From an uncultured Eggerthellaceae bacterium (GTDB lineage Bacteria > Actinomycetota > Coriobacteriia > Coriobacteriales > Eggerthellaceae): DNA of 64,000 bases. The DNA is taken from positions 37,688 to 101,687 of the forward strand of contig CAJUQK010000003.1 of assembly GCA_910588205.1 (NCBI GenBank). The letters are read 5' to 3'. This document shows positions 62,106 through 64,000 of this stretch, in pieces (the stretch's first letter is position 1; the number at the start of each line of letters is the position of its first letter). The translations under genes and the position numbers were made by a program. Below the pieces are notes generated by a model that was not told the origin of the DNA, did no database searches, and saw only the letters and a program-made list of their open reading frames with translations.

Positions 62106-62402
62106 TCAGTAGCTTTTCCTATCCCTTGCCGCCATCTTCCGTTCGTATTCCCGCCACAATTCGGGTCCGAATACCTCCGGCAAGGGAATCTCAAGCGCCA
62201 CAATCAGGAGGATGAGCTCATCGGCGAATATCGCGCGCTTGCCGCCAAGCAGCAAGCTGAGCTGGGATGGCTTGATACCCGTCCTCTTCGATATGGCCTT
62301 TTGCATGAGTCCGCTTTCGCGGTAGCTCCTGGTCACGACGTTTCTAATGCATGCGAGGAGAGTGTCGGTCCTGTCTATTCTTGCATCTTCATCGTTGTCC
62401 AT
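62106..62402 (-). CDS. Small XRE-type DNA-binding protein
   Basis: 98 aa from the ATG with GAAGGAG. The helix-turn-helix is QKAISKRTGIKPSQLSLLLG, followed by FADELILLIVALEIPLPE. It is the first gene of the block read toward virD4 and may regulate transfer. Confidence 0.78.
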   Translation of the reverse strand: MDNDEDARIDRTDTLLACIRNVVTRSYRESGLMQKAISKRTGIKPSQLSLLLGGKRAIFADELILLIVALEIPLPEVFGPELWREYERKMAARDRKSY

Positions 62403-62807
62403 ACCTGCTCCTTCGTTATGAGAGGAAATGGCCAACGCCGAGATCCCTTGCAGTCGGTTCCATGCGAGGCTATCAGTGCGAAAAGCTCGATTGAACAGCA
62501 GTTTTGGAAGTCGAAATCTGGTTTGAGGATTCCGAAAGTACAGTTAAGGCAATCTGAATCTCCTTGTTGGAATGCGACGGGTAAGGGCGAGGCCATCTCC
62601 ATGTCCGTATTCTTTGCGCTGGTCGCGTTAGACGAACACGGGGATGAGGCGGGCTGCGTCCCGTGTGAACATGCGTTAAGAAAAGATATCGGAAAGGCGG
62701 TAGCAGTTAACCATCTGATTGCATCCTCGATCCCCTCGTAAGCAAGGTCTGCATCGCCTCGTATTGTCGCTTTTCCATCATGCTGTGCAAATCCAAACCT
62801 ATAAGCG
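62403..62807. other. Stretch of about 400 bases with no supported gene
   Basis: Frames are open on both strands here but have no ribosome site, no domain and odd composition. It probably holds the promoter for the transfer operon starting with the XRE gene. Confidence 0.45.
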
Positions 62808-63203
62808 CTACAGGATGTCGTTTTTGATGTAGCTCCATGCCTCCTTGGTGAAGCGGTAGGTGGCGACGTGCCCGAAGTTAGACCTATCTGGACGCCACCT
62901 GCCATCGAGCGACATCCGCGGCACGGGCTCGATGACGAGCTTCTCCTTGAGCTCCGCCATGCCGCGCGACACTTGGGCGGGCGTCATCGCCGTCTCGTAA
63001 GACATTTTCTCTCTTGATATCCTGCCGAAGGTCCCATCTGGCTTGACATAGCGGCAAAGGGACATGATGACCGCCATTCCGTTCCTGCCGACCCTTACGC
63101 GAACGAGGAATTCGATGAGGCTTGCCGGTACCGTCGCGAAGCGCCCGCTCTGGTATCTGATGCCATCTTTGCTTCGTCGCTCTAGCCCCTGCGGATTCGG
63201 CAT
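62808..63203 (-). CDS. Winged-helix protein, probable replication-initiator-like
   Basis: 131 aa. VPASLIEFLVRVRVGRNGMA, then TFGRISREKMSYETAMTPAQVSRG and FGHVATYRFTKEAW give a winged-helix fold like those in small Rep or phage-type initiators. It may start rolling-circle or theta copying of the excised ICE, or act as a regulator. It overlaps the excisionase-like gene by 22 bases. Confidence 0.6.
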   Translation of the reverse strand: MPNPQGLERRSKDGIRYQSGRFATVPASLIEFLVRVRVGRNGMAVIMSLCRYVKPDGTFGRISREKMSYETAMTPAQVSRGMAELKEKLVIEPVPRMSLDGRWRPDRSNFGHVATYRFTKEAWSYIKNDIL

Positions 63204-63415
63204 AGCGTCGCCTCACGTGCCTGTTGCCTGCGAATGTAGTCCTCGCATGCTGCCGTGGAGGTGCGCCTTGCGTTCCTGACCTTGAATGAGACGAGTTCCC
63301 CGGAATTGAACATCCGATAGATCGTGGATTGCGACACCCCGAGCATCACAGCCGCCTCTTTGGCCGTGATGGTTCTGCTCTCGCTCGTGTTTATCAGACT
63401 CTCAGCACTTCCCAT
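63182..63415 (-). CDS. xis: Excisionase-like helix-turn-helix protein
   Basis: 77 aa from the ATG at 63415, which has a strong AGGAGGAG site; the open frame upstream lacks one. RTITAKEAAVMLGVSQSTIY, then MFNSGELVSFKV is the HTH_17 (excisionase/MerR-like) pattern. Its place next to the right arm-site array fits a recombination directionality factor. Confidence 0.82.
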   Translation of the reverse strand: MGSAESLINTSESRTITAKEAAVMLGVSQSTIYRMFNSGELVSFKVRNARRTSTAACEDYIRRQQAREATLCRIRRG

Positions 63416-63488
63416 GACTCCTCCTATCGTCAGGCTCGCCATGCTATGCAGGTTCTTCCCGCGCTGCCAGACTTCTTTAGGAATGCGA

Positions 63489-63519
63489 AAACGCATTGCC
63501 GAGATTCGCAAATGCGTTT
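63489..63519. promoter_or_regulatory. Inverted repeat upstream of the excisionase-like gene
   Basis: AAACGCATT (63489-63497) pairs with AATGCGTTT (63511-63519) across 13 bases. It lies about 75 bases before the start and may be an operator for the xis-rep message. Confidence 0.5.
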
Positions 63520-63812
63520 GGGGTAGCCTGAAATCACGTTGCTGAAGGCACGCTCCTGCAACAACAGGCGATCGCTTTCTGGTCGCTTCTTCTTTTTCAG
63601 GTTTAAGTGTTTTTATCTTTTCAAACGGTATCGCCATAACGACAGCAGCGAAGGGCGTTGGTGCCGCTTCGGCGAAAGCATAGGTATCGGCAGAGCGAAG
63701 CGTTGCTATCGATGCAGCGACACCTTTGCGAGAATTGGTTTCGTCCTAGCGATACCAACTGTGGAAAACCTTATGCCTGTGCTTTTGTCCGCATGTTGTA
63801 CAATCCGATTCA
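63520..63812. other. Right-end intergenic region
   Basis: About 290 bases between the excisionase-like promoter zone and the arm-site array. GGTATCG (63683) and CGATACC (63750) are inverted halves 60 bases apart. No gene is seen. Confidence 0.45.
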
Positions 63813-63854
63813 GGTGGTCAAATGGTGGTCACACAGGTGGTCATTTGGTGGTCA
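63813..63854 (+). repeat. Right array of GGTGGTCA repeats, probable integrase arm sites
   Basis: GGTGGTCA at 63813, 63824, 63836 and 63847, steps 11, 12, 11, same orientation and same spacing as at 7618-7659. The second half of the array also shares CATTTGGTGGTCAC with the left one. Confidence 0.8.
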
Positions 63855-63890
63855 CATGAAAATGCATTTGTTCAAGAAAGGTTGAATTTG

Positions 63891-63938
63891 ATAAAGAAAA
63901 AGCAGGTCAGATAACCTCATTCGATTATCCAACCTGCT
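63891..63938 (-). terminator. ICE-borne terminator downstream of the restored tRNA gene
   Basis: On the minus strand AGCAGGT (63938-63932) pairs with ACCTGCT (63907-63901), with an inner GATAA/TTATC pairing, followed by TTTTCTTTAT. It is inside the element, 8 bases from attR. Confidence 0.85.
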
Positions 63939-63945
63939 ATTGAAG

Positions 63946-63992
63946 TTGGTCGCGGGGGCAGGATTTGAACCTACGACCTCCGGGTTATGAGC
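63946..63992. repeat. Right attachment site (attR) within the intact tRNA-fMet gene
   Basis: 47 bases identical to 7443-7489. The tRNA continues past 63992 with CCGGCGAG, completing the anticodon stem, so this copy is the functional gene. Confidence 0.93.
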
Positions 63993-64000
63993 CCGGCGAG
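63947..64000 (-). tRNA. Initiator tRNA-Met (CAT), 3' part, cut by window edge
   Basis: Read on the minus strand, CGCCGGGCTCATAACCCGG gives the anticodon arm with anticodon CAT and three stacked G-C pairs (GGG/CCC), the mark of initiator tRNAs. GGTTCAAATCC is the T arm, and the gene ends in an encoded CCA at 63947-63949. The D arm and 5' acceptor lie beyond the window. Confidence 0.92.

Larger units (their letters stand above)
7443..63992. mobile_element. Integrative and conjugative element inserted in the tRNA-fMet 3' end
   Basis: A 47-bp perfect direct repeat of the tRNA 3' end occurs at 7443-7489 and 63946-63992, giving an element of 56,503 bp when one repeat is counted. Its content fits a complete ICE: tyrosine integrase at the left end, excisionase-like HTH protein at the right end, ParA/ParB, MobC and relaxase, VirB4, VirD4, PrgI, VirB2-like and VirB6-like proteins, a wall hydrolase and a surface adhesin with its sortase. 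Cargo occupies about 28-47 kb. Both ends and all core functions look intact, so it may be able to excise. Confidence 0.93.

Noticed and set aside
62375..62905. 176-codon minus-strand frame between the XRE and winged-helix genes
   Set aside because: It overlaps both neighbours, has no ribosome site and has a composition unlike a real protein.
7618..63854. GGTGGTCA arrays as a CRISPR-like repeat
   Set aside because: Units are 8 bp with 3-4 bp spacers, far too short, and no cas genes are present.

Overview
The window looks like a chromosomal segment of an anaerobic, GC-rich actinobacterium, most probably a gut Coriobacteriia/Eggerthellaceae relative. This is inferred from two Tat-dependent molybdopterin oxidoreductase systems, a cargo LuxR regulator, an actinobacterial-type LexA box and the codon bias; nothing in the window names the species. 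Positions 1-7442 are chromosome. They hold the start of a GntR regulator, a divergent five-gene respiratory molybdoenzyme operon (531-6003) ended by a strong hairpin, and a Fic protein with a fused inhibitory domain.

From 7443 to 63945 lies one integrative and conjugative element (ICE) of about 56.5 kb. It is bounded by a perfect 47-bp direct repeat of the 3' end of an initiator tRNA-Met gene; the intact tRNA runs off the right edge on the minus strand. Each end carries four GGTGGTCA repeats with the same 11/12/11 spacing, probably integrase arm sites. The tyrosine integrase is at the left end and an excisionase-like HTH protein at the right end.

Inside the ICE, 9.1-24.7 kb looks like a leading region. 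It has an ORF6N/PLD protein, an N6-methylase-like protein, a ComM-N-like protein, an SOS-boxed Y-family polymerase with a SRAP protein, an amidoligase plus class II amidotransferase, a YraN-like protein and ParA/ParB. Four of its transcription units are preceded, 56-82 nt before the start codon, by copies of a 90-120 nt element that folds into one long imperfect hairpin. These genes point toward a candidate oriT at 24757-24936, which has two large nested inverted repeats. An opposed minus-strand block (17695-21964: XRE, AlbA-ATPase, a large putative nuclease/membrane protein and a small partner) interrupts this order. Mobilisation genes (MobC, relaxase and two conserved proteins) fill 24968-27946.

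Positions 28.3-47.1 kb are cargo. They hold a TetR gene and a CocE-type hydrolase gene split by an IS256-family element. Next is a nine-gene minus-strand DMSO-reductase-like operon (MoCo subunit, Fe-S subunit, NrfD, TorD chaperone, PucR regulator, two paralogous CCG-type proteins, a duplicated Cys-motif protein and a PNPOx-like flavoprotein). Then come a second, apparently identical IS256 copy, a DMT exporter, a nitrilase/MFS pair and a LuxR regulator. Positions 47.1-63.4 kb form the conjugation module on the minus strand: excisionase-like and replication-initiator-like HTH proteins, an XRE protein, the VirD4 coupling protein, a VirB2/Maff2-like protein, PrgI, VirB4, a bifunctional wall hydrolase, a TrbL/VirB6-like protein, a large VaFE/SpaA surface protein and a class B sortase.
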